A stretch of 64,000 nucleotides of DNA from Oceanospirillum linum (GCF_001995095.2 NZ_MTSD02000006.1:62001-126000); one strand, 5' to 3'. Shown: positions 35,326-44,266, counted from the first letter of the stretch. Made by a program: numbers and translations. Notes: generated by a model from the sequence alone, not told the origin.

Positions 35326-36711
35326 TTAAAAAACAGACAAAGAAGGTTCCGGCTCCTGGTGTAACAGTTCTGCCAGAATCTTTAGGCCTCGCTCCAGATG
35401 ATTCTGCGACCACGCGCTGCTGGATGACAGACGAATCGCCTGGGGAGCCCGGTACTGAGCGACAATAAAGTTATCTTCACCAATAACTTTTACATTACGA
35501 CGCTGGGCCTGTTGGATAAATTCACGGCTACGCCACGGTTCCGGCAGTTCAAGCCAGGCATGGAGACTATAAGGGTTAATTCGGCAGTTGAATGCCCCCA
35601 GGTACTCAGTCATAAGCTGGTTGCGTAGTATTAGCTCTCTTTTTTGTTCCTCAAGCAGCTGGTTTGCCAGGCCACTTTTAATCCATCGGGTGCAAATCTC
35701 TGCGATAAGGGGGCTGGTCATCCACTGAGAGGCTCTCAATGCATTTGATATCTGGGAGTGAATCTCATCGGGTGCAACCACCCAGCCAACGCGGATACCT
35801 GCTGCCAGTGTTTTTGACGCGCTGTTTATGTAAATTACTTTGTCCGGTGCGATCTCAGCCAGTGGTGGCGGTGCATTTTCAAGGAGGTTTGCATTTACTG
35901 AGTCTTCAATGATCCAAACATGATAGCGACGGGCAATCTCAGCCACTGCTTCCCGGCGGGCTTCGGACATTATGGCGTTGGTAGGGTTTTGCAGCGAAGG
36001 AGTGCAATAAAGTACCCGGGGGGAGAATTGTTTGCACGCATCTTCAAAGGCAGAGGGGATCACACCTTCTTCGTCCATGGCCACCGGTTGTGGCCGTAAT
36101 CCTAATTGATGGGTGACCGCCATAAAGCCGGGGTACGTGATCGCTTCAGACAGAATGATATCGCCGGAGCGTGTTAGTGCCATGAGTGTCAGCATAATAG
36201 CATTCTGCCCACCCCCCGTGATCATCAGTTTATCGGCGCTTGTGCGTAAACCTGTTAACCCCAACCACTCTGCAGCCGCTTCCCGGTGTTCAGGCATTCC
36301 AATATCCGGCTGGTAGCCCAGTATTCGGTTCATTTTCACGGTATCTGAAGCAAGCTCCTGCATCGATTGGCTCAGAGCATCAGCTCTGTCATGGGCAATG
36401 GGGAGGTTCAGCTGCAGGTCAACACAGTCTGGCTCGATCTCGCCCTGAATCATAAATCTTTGCCCCTGAGCATGGGGCGTTGTAACAAAAGAGCCTCGTC
36501 CAACCCGTGCGGTTACCAAGCCCCGGCGCTCTGCTTCTGCATAGGCACGGGTAATCGTGCCGACAGTGACGCCTAACGTATCTGCCAGAGCCCGATGAGT
36601 TGGCAGCCGGTCACCATCATTAAGATCACCTTGAGCAATTGATTCAGCTATCGCATCTGCAATCGCGATGTAGCGAGGGCCGTGAAAATGTTCAAGTTTT
36701 GGAGTCCACAT
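35326..36711 (-). CDS. MocR-type regulator (GntR HTH fused to aminotransferase-like domain)
   Basis: A transcription factor with an N-terminal GntR winged helix (about 10-75, LADTLGVTVGTITRAYAEAERRG). This is fused to a class I aminotransferase fold (about 110-445). The PLP-binding Lys is present (YINSASKTLAAGIRVGW), so it probably binds PLP as a sensor. It is transcribed divergently from a LysE-type exporter, and repeated GTGACAAT motifs in the gap are candidate binding sites; MocR proteins usually bind direct repeats. A function in controlling lysE is inferred from position. It is not specifically PdxR or GabR by anything I can see. Confidence 0.9.
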   Translation of the reverse strand: MWTPKLEHFHGPRYIAIADAIAESIAQGDLNDGDRLPTHRALADTLGVTVGTITRAYAEAERRGLVTARVGRGSFVTTPHAQGQRFMIQGEIEPDCVDLQLNLPIAHDRADALSQSMQELASDTVKMNRILGYQPDIGMPEHREAAAEWLGLTGLRTSADKLMITGGGQNAIMLTLMALTRSGDIILSEAITYPGFMAVTHQLGLRPQPVAMDEEGVIPSAFEDACKQFSPRVLYCTPSLQNPTNAIMSEARREAVAEIARRYHVWIIEDSVNANLLENAPPPLAEIAPDKVIYINSASKTLAAGIRVGWVVAPDEIHSQISNALRASQWMTSPLIAEICTRWIKSGLANQLLEEQKRELILRNQLMTEYLGAFNCRINPYSLHAWLELPEPWRSREFIQQAQRRNVKVIGEDNFIVAQYRAPQAIRLSSSSAWSQNHLERGLKILAELLHQEPEPSLSVF

Positions 36712-36739
36712 GATGCTGTTTGTTCTCTGGTATTAATGG

Positions 36740-36860
36740 TTATTGTAATGGTGACAATAAAAGGATTGATCCTTTTTTATTGCTAAGGCTATAGTGACAA
36801 TTGGTCCGGTGTAAACGATACAAAGCTGAGTTTAAGCTTTGAATTGTATCGCGACAATAA
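36740..36860. promoter_or_regulatory. MocR/lysE divergent operator region
   Basis: Three directly repeated GYGACAAT motifs occur at 36751-36758, 36794-36801 and 36851-36858. The first is the right arm of the dyad TTATTGT-N7-ACAATAA (36740-36760). A further dyad, AAAAGGAT/ATCCTTTT, lies at about 36759-36776. At 36816-36851 CGATACAAAGCT pairs with AGCTTTG(AATTG)TATCG, a 12-pair hairpin with a five-base bulge. This combination is what a MocR operator would look like. Confidence 0.55.
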
Positions 36861-36940
36861 TCATTTTGGAGTGTATACCAGCCGCAGAGACAGCCGGTGG
36901 CATTTCTGGCTGCAATTAAAAGCTTACAGAGGAATCGGAG

Positions 36941-37564
36941 ATGGATGCAGTAGGGCTTATATTTACTTTGGAAGGGTTTTATCTGCCGGTAGCACTCTTT
37001 GTGTTGAGCACAGCAGGTACACCGGGTCCGAATAATATTATTCTGACGGCAACTGGTGCTCGGTTTGGCTTTCGTAAATCCTTACCCGGGGTGTACGGCA
37101 TTATTTTCGGGACAGCCAGTCAGATTGTTATGGTTGCGGCTGGCCTCGGTATCCTTTTTCAGCAATGGCCGATACTGCACACTCTTCTGAAAATGGCAGG
37201 TGGGGCTTATCTGGTCTGGTTGGCGTGGAAAATACTACGTAGTCCGGTTCAGGAGATGTCCGTGGAAGAGGGCCAGGAGCCCGTCGGGTTTATTCAGATG
37301 GCTTTGTTTCAGTATCTGAATCCCAAAGCCTGGGTAATGAACTTATCCATGGTCTCGGCTTTTTCTGTTGCAGGCGAGGTGTATTGGCAGTCGATTATGC
37401 TCATTATTCTGGTGGCTTTTACCGTGATGAATATGACTCAGAACGCTTGGGCTGGCTTTGGCAGCGCCATTGGCCGTCTACTGACTTCGGATCAGATTCG
37501 GGGTCGTTTTAATATGCTGATGGCGACCCTGACGGCACTTTCAGTGTACTTTATTCTTAGGTAG
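36941..37564 (+). CDS. LysE/RhtB family amino-acid exporter
   Basis: An inner-membrane exporter of about 207 residues with six hydrophobic segments. It has the family signature near the N-terminus (STAGTPGPNNIILTATGARFGFRKSLPG) and the conserved QYLNPKAWVMNLS in the middle. The start ATG follows GGAATCGGAG. Substrate unknown; RhtB-type proteins export homoserine, threonine, lysine, leucine or cysteine. Divergence from a MocR regulator suggests induction by an amino acid or PLP adduct. Confidence 0.88.
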   Translation: MDAVGLIFTLEGFYLPVALFVLSTAGTPGPNNIILTATGARFGFRKSLPGVYGIIFGTASQIVMVAAGLGILFQQWPILHTLLKMAGGAYLVWLAWKILRSPVQEMSVEEGQEPVGFIQMALFQYLNPKAWVMNLSMVSAFSVAGEVYWQSIMLIILVAFTVMNMTQNAWAGFGSAIGRLLTSDQIRGRFNMLMATLTALSVYFILR

Positions 37565-37597
37565 AGGGTTTTGGGTAATCCATGGCTAAAAGAAAAG

Positions 37598-37626
37598 GGT
37601 GACAATTTAAAATTGTCACCTTTTTT
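37598..37626 (+). terminator. terminator of lysE containing the GTGACAAT motif
   Basis: GGTGACAATTT-A-AAATTGTCACC is an almost perfect 23-base palindrome followed by six Ts. It contains GTGACAAT in both orientations, the same octamer as in the promoter region. Confidence 0.85.
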
Positions 37627-37652
37627 ATTAAGCCATAGTCGTTTATCTGCAC

Positions 37653-38336
37653 TCAGATGTAGTTTTCCCCAACACCCATGGCAATGGTCCGGCTGATAGC
37701 GGCAAAGGAGCGACCGGACTCCTGTCGCCACCGGTTAAAGGCATCCTGGGCTTCCTGCATCGCCTTCTTGCTGGTTGGGCTGGTGGCTGTGACCACATTA
37801 TGGGCTTTTAGGTAAGCCCACACATCGTTGGTGAAGATAAAAGTATCCACACCCAGCTGGCGCAGGGCGTAAGGTCCGGTATTGCCTCCCAGGCGTTTGC
37901 CGTGCTTTTTCAGGTATTGCCAAAGACCAACGATATCCTCTTCCGGCCAGTTCGCAATAAAACGCGCAAAGCTTTTGTGCTCAAACTGCAGGTCGTAGAT
38001 CATCTGGGCATTGTGCTTTATGGTCATCACCTTGCTCAGATTACGAATGATTTTCGGGTCTTTGGCTTTCTGCTCCCATTGTTCATCACTAAGCAGCAGC
38101 AGGGTATCCGGTTCAAAATGGAAGAAGTGTTGCTCAAAATCCGACCATTTTTGTTCCACAACCCGCCAAACAAATCCTGACTGAAACACCGATTTGGTGA
38201 ACTGAGCCAGATAGCGACTGTCATCCAGAGCCGCAAGTGCTTCACGGCTAAGTGAGTTTGGGAGTAGGGCTTCCAGAGTCGCTTCTCCACCTTTGCGTTC
38301 CGCAGCCCTCTGATAGATCTGGTCAAAGCGTTCCAT
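37653..38336 (-). CDS. DNA-3-methyladenine glycosylase I-like protein
   Basis: A 227-residue protein whose central segment (FTKSVFQSGFVWRVVEQKW, then RNLSKVMTIKHNAQMI) aligns with the Tag (adenine glycosylase, HhH-GPD) superfamily. The Tag zinc-snap residues and the YHDxEWG motif of E. coli Tag are absent, and the equivalent of catalytic Glu38 is not Glu. It is therefore a divergent member whose base specificity is uncertain. A role in alkylation repair is inference from the family only. It ends 27 bases from the lysE terminator and is convergent with lysE. The RNA methyltransferase stop lies downstream of no shared unit; the gap to it is 75 bases. Confidence 0.75.
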   Translation of the reverse strand: MERFDQIYQRAAERKGGEATLEALLPNSLSREALAALDDSRYLAQFTKSVFQSGFVWRVVEQKWSDFEQHFFHFEPDTLLLLSDEQWEQKAKDPKIIRNLSKVMTIKHNAQMIYDLQFEHKSFARFIANWPEEDIVGLWQYLKKHGKRLGGNTGPYALRQLGVDTFIFTNDVWAYLKAHNVVTATSPTSKKAMQEAQDAFNRWRQESGRSFAAISRTIAMGVGENYI

Positions 38337-38411
38337 ATCGATTCCTCGGTCAGTTTGCCGCTTTTTTACGGAGCTAAGGTTTTATCGGCGTATCTGTGTG
38401 GGTCGTCAAGT

Positions 38412-39761
38412 TTAAGCAACCCGCTTCAGGCGTGCCATATAGAAGCCATCACTGTTCAGCGTGGACGGGTAGATCGTTGTCTCTTCCAGTAACTCAAAAG
38501 CACCGCTGCAGTTTTGCAGGAAGTGAGCAACCTGATCCTGATTCTCCATCGGCAGAATGCTGCAGGTGGCATAAACCACCTCGCCACCCACCTTTGCCAT
38601 CTTGCTGTAGCGCTGCAGAATATCCTGCTGGGTTATGCAGAGCTGTTCAAGGTCGTCAAACAGAGGGTTCCATTTGGCTTCCGGATTACGGCGTAGAACA
38701 CCAAGGCCGGAACAAGGCACATCCAGCAGAACACGATCGGCACTGGCCCGAAGGCGTTTGATCTGAGTGGATGACTCGATCAGGCGGGTTTCCAGGTTGT
38801 TGATTCCGGTTCGTTTGGCGCGCTTACGCAACTGATCCAGCTTGCGCTGTTCCACATCCATCGCAATGATACGCCCTTTATTCTGCATCAGGGCGGCTAT
38901 ATGCAGGGTTTTACCGCCGGTTCCTGCGCAGGCATCAACGGTGAGCATACCAGGCTTGGGGTTCAGCATTCTGGCGATCTGTTGGGACCCCAGATCCTGC
39001 TGCTCAAACCAGCCGTCGTGGAAGCTCTTGCTGCGAAACAGAGGAACATCGCCACGAATAATCAGTGCATCCGGTTGTTTTCCCACAGGCTCACTGGGAA
39101 TTTGTTCCGCTTTGAGCTGCTGCTGTAATTGCTCCCGGGTTCCTTTTAGTTGATTGACCCGAATGTAACGCAGCGGAGCTTGGGCCAGAAACTCTCGTTC
39201 CTGTGGCCAGCGCCGCCCTAATTGCTGCTGGGCAATCTTATCGAGCCATTCGGGGCAGCCATCTTTCAACAATGGCCATTGGTTGGCCTCTTCGATGCGG
39301 CGGTGATCAATACTGAAACCTGTTTTCCTGCTCTTACTGTGCTGTTTAGGTGCCCGGCCCTGCTCCGTAAGCCATGCCAGTAGAAGGCGCTCCGGTGCTT
39401 TCTCATCGGCAGGGTCGACCAGTTCGGCAATGAAAAGATAAAAACTCAGGCGGCGCATAATATCACCGGTAGCATTTACAATTCGCCCCTGCTCAATGGG
39501 TGTCATCTCATTGCGGGAAAAATGATAGGCATAACTGCGATCCAGGGCTTTTTTGTTGTGCAGAACATCTGACAGCAGTGCACAGACTAGGGTGTTAAAC
39601 ATTGAAGGCGTCTGTGTATTAGCCCGGCTGCGGGGACCGCCCGCTTGTTGGGGGCGTCCTGTACTGCTGCGGCTTTTATGAATACGGCCGGAGGCAGATG
39701 GACGGCCAGCATTTTTTGCAGAGGCTCTTTTGGGCGATCGTGAAGGCTTTTTAGCTGGCAT
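38412..39761 (-). CDS. RsmB/NOP-type SAM-dependent RNA cytosine-C5 methyltransferase
   Basis: Contains the NOL1/NOP2/Sun core: SAM motif VDACAGTGGKTLHIA, catalytic Cys in LLDVPCSGLGVLRRNPEAKW and the second Cys in VYATCSILPMEN. The N-terminal ~40 residues are basic and Ser/Pro/Arg-rich. A helical domain like the NusB-type part of RsmB is weak. The genomic context (no fmt or def) argues against it being the canonical rsmB, so the target RNA is unknown. I chose the ATG at 39761 (MPAKKPSRS); the frame reaches 39842. Product is 449 residues. Confidence 0.82.
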   Translation of the reverse strand: MPAKKPSRSPKRASAKNAGRPSASGRIHKSRSSTGRPQQAGGPRSRANTQTPSMFNTLVCALLSDVLHNKKALDRSYAYHFSRNEMTPIEQGRIVNATGDIMRRLSFYLFIAELVDPADEKAPERLLLAWLTEQGRAPKQHSKSRKTGFSIDHRRIEEANQWPLLKDGCPEWLDKIAQQQLGRRWPQEREFLAQAPLRYIRVNQLKGTREQLQQQLKAEQIPSEPVGKQPDALIIRGDVPLFRSKSFHDGWFEQQDLGSQQIARMLNPKPGMLTVDACAGTGGKTLHIAALMQNKGRIIAMDVEQRKLDQLRKRAKRTGINNLETRLIESSTQIKRLRASADRVLLDVPCSGLGVLRRNPEAKWNPLFDDLEQLCITQQDILQRYSKMAKVGGEVVYATCSILPMENQDQVAHFLQNCSGAFELLEETTIYPSTLNSDGFYMARLKRVA

Positions 39762-39991
39762 AAGGTACTCATTCAGGCTAGGGCAGGATAGTAAAGAGTA
39801 AAACAGGGCAGGCATCATAAGTATTTGCCTGGCAGGTCGCAATGGCTCAGGTTTGTTTAAGAAAAATGTTTGTTGTAGCTGGCTGTATTATGATTGCTTT
39901 GGGTCATATATATAGCCCCTTTTTTTGTCTGGATATTTGGCGTTAAGTTACCCTTGTACTCATGATTCGTCATAGCTTGAGAGGTAGTTTA

Positions 39992-40987
39992 ATGAAGCAT
40001 TTATTTATTGCAGCGACTTTTATAGGGTTGGCCCCCTTTGCAGTTGCAGATATGCGTAGCGAACCGATACAACCTGTATCACCGGTAAAAGAAATTAACC
40101 TTGCATTATCTGAGTTAGGGAAAAAGCTTTATTTTGACCCAAGGCTTTCAGTTTCCGGGTTTATTTCATGTAATTCCTGCCATAACCTGAGCATGGGGGG
40201 AACCGATAATATTAAAACCTCGATTGGCCATAAGTGGCAGGAAGGTCCGATTAATTCTCCTACGGTGCTTAACTCAAGTCTGAGTTTGGCTCAGTTCTGG
40301 GATGGTCGGGCTGCAGATCTTAAAGAGCAGGCCGGTGGCCCAATAGCGAACCCCGGAGAGATGGCATCGTCCCACACTCTGGCTGTAGATGTTGTTGCTT
40401 CTATTCCTGGTTATGTACATGACTTTAAGCAGGTGTTTGGTGATAGCGGTACAGTCAATATAGACCGTATTACGGATGCGATTGCTGAGTTTGAAAAAAC
40501 ACTGGTAACGCCAAATGCACCGTTTGACCGTTGGTTGCTGGGCGATGATCGTGCGATTAGCCAGTATGAGCTTGAAGGATACAAGCTCTTTAAGAGTAGC
40601 GGTTGTGTCGCCTGCCACAATGGTGAGGCTGTTGGCGGGAACTCATTCCAGAAAATGGGCATTATGGAGCCTTACCAGACCCGTAATCAGGTTGAAGGCC
40701 GCGCGGCTGTAACCGGCAAAGATGCAGATCGCTTTATGTTTAAAGTACCGACGTTGCGTAACGTAGAGCTGACCTACCCCTACTTCCATGATGGAGAGGC
40801 AGAAACCCTCACAGAGGCCACTGATATCATGGGACGTCTGCAACTCGGCCGCAAGTTCACTGAAGAAGAGAATGCCAAAATTGTTGCATTCCTGAAAACC
40901 CTGACCGGCGAACAGCCTCAGTTCATGATGCCGATTTTACCGCCGTCTGTTGACCAGACTCCAAAACCTCGACCATTTGACGAATAA
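39992..40987 (+). CDS. di-heme cytochrome c peroxidase
   Basis: A periplasmic bacterial CCP/MauG-family enzyme that reduces hydrogen peroxide using c-type cytochromes. The signal peptide ends at AVA|D (about residue 19). Two CXXCH heme sites are seen: CNSCH near residue 60 and CVACH near 206. The conserved NSPTVLNSSL and FKVPTLRNVELTYPYFHDG segments are present. The ATG at 39992 has GAGAGG nine bases upstream; an alternative Met lies at 39962. The length of 331 is typical. A peroxiredoxin gene follows on the same strand 116 bases on, forming a peroxide-defence pair. Confidence 0.92.
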   Translation: MKHLFIAATFIGLAPFAVADMRSEPIQPVSPVKEINLALSELGKKLYFDPRLSVSGFISCNSCHNLSMGGTDNIKTSIGHKWQEGPINSPTVLNSSLSLAQFWDGRAADLKEQAGGPIANPGEMASSHTLAVDVVASIPGYVHDFKQVFGDSGTVNIDRITDAIAEFEKTLVTPNAPFDRWLLGDDRAISQYELEGYKLFKSSGCVACHNGEAVGGNSFQKMGIMEPYQTRNQVEGRAAVTGKDADRFMFKVPTLRNVELTYPYFHDGEAETLTEATDIMGRLQLGRKFTEEENAKIVAFLKTLTGEQPQFMMPILPPSVDQTPKPRPFDE

Positions 40988-40995
40988 CCTTCCCG

Positions 40996-41024
40996 CAGAG
41001 CCATAGGGTTAACCTATGGTTCTG
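40996..41024 (+). other. hairpin between peroxidase and peroxiredoxin genes
   Basis: CAGAGCCATAGG pairs with CCTATGGTTCTG (12 pairs, one G-U). Only a weak T-rich stretch follows. It is a leaky terminator or stabilising structure, so cotranscription of the two genes is possible. Confidence 0.55.
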
Positions 41025-41103
41025 ATCGGTTATTTCTTGTGTTTATTTTATTAGCAGATGTTAAATTAGAGGTGAACACAACGAATGAAGACGGAGAAAT
41101 TAA

Positions 41104-41757
41104 ATGGACAATAACATACAGCAAGTTGCAGGTTTACCACGACTGAATGAACCAGCTCCAGCGTTTAGCGCCCCGACCACTGATGGTGTGAAGACTCTGG
41201 AAGACTATAAAGGGAAGTGGCTGGTACTCTTTTCCCACCCTGCGGACTTTACACCGGTATGCACTACTGAATTTATGGCATTCGCTAAATTAGCCCCAGA
41301 GTTTAATAAGCGGAACTGTGAATTGCTTGGGCTTTCGATTGATAGTCATCACTCGCACATAGCCTGGATGCGCAATATTAAAGAGAAATTTGGTGTTGAG
41401 ATTCCGTTCCCGATCATCGCAGATCTGAAAATGGATGTTGCCCGTGCTTATGGCATGATCCACCCGGGAGCCGCTGATACATCTGCAGTTCGGGCAACTT
41501 TTCTGATTGATCCTGAGGGTATCCTGCGGGCTATGGTTTACTACCCGATGAGCAATGGGCGTTCAATTCCTGAGTTCCTGCGAATGCTGGATGCGATGCA
41601 AACCAGTGATGAGCATCAGGTTGCAACGCCGGAGGGCTGGCAGCCGGGCGATAAAGTGATTGTGCCACCGTCAGCAACAGCTGAAGGTGCTGAGGAGCGC
41701 ATGAAGTCCGGTGATTACGAGTGTGTGGATTTCTATTTCTGTACTAAAACGCTGTAA
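41104..41757 (+). CDS. peroxiredoxin (Prx6-type AhpC/TSA)
   Basis: A thiol peroxidase of 217 residues. The peroxidatic Cys is in the family motif PADFTPVCTTE (about residue 53). The long C-terminal extension (after residue ~150) and late cysteines in DYECVDFYFC match the Prx6/archaeal-type branch rather than AhpC. A Shine-Dalgarno ACGGAG precedes the ATG. Location behind a di-heme peroxidase supports a role in hydrogen peroxide or organic peroxide removal. The reductant is not encoded nearby. Confidence 0.93.
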   Translation: MDNNIQQVAGLPRLNEPAPAFSAPTTDGVKTLEDYKGKWLVLFSHPADFTPVCTTEFMAFAKLAPEFNKRNCELLGLSIDSHHSHIAWMRNIKEKFGVEIPFPIIADLKMDVARAYGMIHPGAADTSAVRATFLIDPEGILRAMVYYPMSNGRSIPEFLRMLDAMQTSDEHQVATPEGWQPGDKVIVPPSATAEGAEERMKSGDYECVDFYFCTKTL

Positions 41758-41791
41758 GAATTTGGTTTAACCCCCGTTTTTTGTACTCCAG

Positions 41792-41824
41792 AGCCCTTGA
41801 AGGTAAAGCCTTTGAGGGCTTTTT
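41792..41824 (+). terminator. terminator after peroxiredoxin
   Basis: AGCCCT...AAGG pairs with CCTT...AGGGCT, with a TG/TG internal mismatch and a run of Ts. It lies 34 bases after the stop. Confidence 0.8.
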
Positions 41825-41876
41825 GGGTCTTATTTTTTAGCACAAATCGTGTAAACCCTCGCCCGGCGGGGAGCCG

Positions 41877-42830
41877 TCACGGATCAATAGGTGGTAAGCG
41901 AAGGCGGTGCGGCAGGTCTGTACTATCCTCTCCCATCAGCCAGGCCTGATTCAGTTCAATTGCCTGCTTTAAAAACTGCCATAGCAGTCGTACCCGTAGC
42001 AGTTGTCGCTGTTCTGGCCGGGCTGCGATCCAGAATTCTCGGTAGATATTAATCTCTTCTTTCAGTAAGGGTTCCAACCGGGGCTCCTGTGCCGCCATAA
42101 AGCAGGGGAGAACGGACAGGCCGCTACCCGCCAGAACCGCATGCATCTGAGTAATAAGGCTTGTGCTGCGCAGGGTGAAATGAGGGGTGGTTTTGAGCTC
42201 CTGTAGCATTGGGTCCAGGTAGCATAGCTGGTCACTGAAAACCAGATCATCTACATAGCCGATCAGATCGAAAGTGGACAGGGACTTTATGGTGTCCGGA
42301 CGTCCGCGTCGTTCCAGGTACTCCTGCTCACCATAAAGCTGCAGCTTGTAGTTGCAGAGCCGTGAGACGATCATTTCCGCATTCCGTGGCCGGTCAATAG
42401 TGATCGCCAAATCCGCCTCGTGCCGACCAAGACTGACCGCTCTGGGCAGAGCTAACAACTCTATGGTTAGCTCAGGGTAGCGCTCCTGAAAAGCATTCAG
42501 AAGAGGGGTGATAACATAGGTGCCGAAGCCCTCGGTAACACCGATACGGATCTGACCACTGATTTTCAGATTCTGATCACTAATATGTTCGTTGGCCCCT
42601 GTGACCTGCCGAGCCATCTCCTCCGCAAACAGCAGTAACTGCTCTCCGGCTCCAGTTAGTCGGTAGCCGTGAGTGCTACGCTCAAACAGTTGGGTATTCA
42701 GTTGAGTTTCAAAGCGACGGATACGGCGTGAGACTGTGGAATGGTCTATGTTGAGCCGGCGGGCTGCGTCGGTCAGACGGTTAGCTCGGGCCACTTCAAG
42801 GAAGATCTGAATATCCTGCCAGTTTAGCAT
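41877..42830 (-). CDS. LysR family transcriptional regulator
   Basis: An N-terminal winged HTH (about 1-62: IFLEVARANRLTDAARRLNIDHSTVSRRIRRFE) and a C-terminal periplasmic-binding-fold effector domain. I chose the ATG at 42830 (MLNWQDIQIF), which has AAGGAT upstream, over the longer frame to 42857. It is transcribed away from a TRAP transporter operon, so it probably controls uptake of its substrate. The HTH sequence (DHSTVSRRI) resembles the LysR subgroup that recognises few, local targets. Product is 317 residues. Confidence 0.92.
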   Translation of the reverse strand: MLNWQDIQIFLEVARANRLTDAARRLNIDHSTVSRRIRRFETQLNTQLFERSTHGYRLTGAGEQLLLFAEEMARQVTGANEHISDQNLKISGQIRIGVTEGFGTYVITPLLNAFQERYPELTIELLALPRAVSLGRHEADLAITIDRPRNAEMIVSRLCNYKLQLYGEQEYLERRGRPDTIKSLSTFDLIGYVDDLVFSDQLCYLDPMLQELKTTPHFTLRSTSLITQMHAVLAGSGLSVLPCFMAAQEPRLEPLLKEEINIYREFWIAARPEQRQLLRVRLLWQFLKQAIELNQAWLMGEDSTDLPHRLRLPPIDP

Positions 42831-42839
42831 GTAGGATCC

Positions 42840-42857
42840 TTGTGCATTTTTGCACAA
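42840..42857. promoter_or_regulatory. LysR-type operator dyad upstream of the LysR gene
   Basis: A perfect inverted repeat TTGTGCA-TTTT-TGCACAA lies 10 bases upstream of the LysR start, in the 372-base gap to dctP. It contains the T-N11-A pattern typical of LysR sites. The rest of the gap has no gene and no strong promoter match. Confidence 0.6.
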
Positions 42858-43202
42858 CCAATGTGCTTTGTTGCTCGTTGTCTGTCAACCGTTAGCACCG
42901 CTAGGCTCAGATCATACTGCAAAGATACTTCTGTTTAAGCCTGAGCCCTGCGCATAGAAAAATAAAAGGATCAAACAGGTGTTCGTTGCAAACACTCAGC
43001 CTGCCATCTACGTATGGGGGCGGGTGTTTCGGAGCAGAAGGCATCGGTCAATCTGCTTCGCAATAGTTAGGCACTCTATGCCTGAGTGCTAATACTAGAA
43101 TAACCACAGTACCCATGAAGTAACTGAACCCGCTCCATAGGCTGTCCGGAGTGGAGTCTTCAGGTTTCAACTGACGTAACAACAACAATAGGAAGTGAAA
43201 TC

Positions 43203-44252
43203 ATGAGTCAGTACTCTCGCGTTACAAGTGCAATTGGTGCCGGTGTGGCCGCACTGGCACTATCTACCACGTTGCAGGCTGCCGGCCCGGCTAAGCTGGA
43301 TGTGGCTAATACCTTTAGTACCAATATTTTTATTGGTGAAGGGGCGGTACGTTTTGCCAAGGAGCTGGAAACAGTGACCGATGGCAAGGTCAAGCTGAAA
43401 GTACATAACCCAGGTGATCTGGTTCCTGCCTTTGAAGTGTTTAACTCAGTCTCTTCCGGCGCTATTCCCGCGGGCTGGGACTGGATCGGTTACTGGGCAG
43501 GTACTGTGCCGGTTACTAATCTATATGGTGCACTTCCCTTTGGGCCAAGTCCTGAGGCATTTATGTCCTGGATGTGGGCTGGTGAGGGGACTGAAATCCT
43601 GCAGAGCGCCTACGATCAGTACAATGTAAAGGTACTACCCTGCTTTATCTCACCCCAGGAAACAGGCGGATGGTATAACAAAGAGATCAATGATATCGAG
43701 GATTTCGATGGCTTGCGTATTCGTATCTCCGGTCTGGGTGCCAAGGTTCTTAAAAAATACGGTGCGTCTACTCAGTTGATCCCTGGTGGTGAGATCTACC
43801 TGGCACTTGAGCGTGGCCGTATTGATGCGTCTGAGTTCTCAGTTCCACAGGTGGATCAGCTGATGGGTTTTGAGGATATTACTAAATACTACTACTTCCC
43901 AGGTTGGCATCAGTCCGCCAGCTGGTTCTCCTTTATTGTTAATAAGGATGTTTGGAACGAGTATGACAAGCAGACTAAAGCGCAGTTCGAAACGGCCTGT
44001 CGTGCGACTCTGCAATGGGCGATGGCTGAAGCACCAGCGGAGCAAATACGTACGATCCGTAAACTGGAAGCGAAGGGTATTCAGGTAAAACGCTTCCCGG
44101 ATCCTGTTCTGGCGGAACTGCGTAAAGGCTGGGATGAAGTGCGTGAGGAAGAGATGAAAAATAACCCTCTGTTCAAGAAAGCATACGAATCTCTGATGGA
44201 ACATACCAAACTGGTTGATGAGTGGTACGAGCTGCAATCCATTCCACGCTAA
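43203..44252 (+). CDS. dctP: TRAP transporter substrate-binding protein DctP
   Basis: A periplasmic solute receptor of the DctP family, 349 residues. A signal peptide (about 1-26, ending LQAAG) precedes LDVANTFSTNIFIGEGAVRFAKELE and GKVKLKVHNPGDLVPAFEVF. The carboxylate-binding Arg region (DFDGLRIRISGLGAKVLKKYG) and GRIDASEFSVP are conserved. The pattern WDWIGYW and the YYYFPGWHQ region belong to the subgroup that often binds 2-oxo acids or mannitol-type ligands; I cannot name the substrate. AGGAAGTG precedes the start. Confidence 0.92.
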   Translation: MSQYSRVTSAIGAGVAALALSTTLQAAGPAKLDVANTFSTNIFIGEGAVRFAKELETVTDGKVKLKVHNPGDLVPAFEVFNSVSSGAIPAGWDWIGYWAGTVPVTNLYGALPFGPSPEAFMSWMWAGEGTEILQSAYDQYNVKVLPCFISPQETGGWYNKEINDIEDFDGLRIRISGLGAKVLKKYGASTQLIPGGEIYLALERGRIDASEFSVPQVDQLMGFEDITKYYYFPGWHQSASWFSFIVNKDVWNEYDKQTKAQFETACRATLQWAMAEAPAEQIRTIRKLEAKGIQVKRFPDPVLAELRKGWDEVREEEMKNNPLFKKAYESLMEHTKLVDEWYELQSIPR

Positions 44253-44266
44253 CCTCCTCCCCTTCT

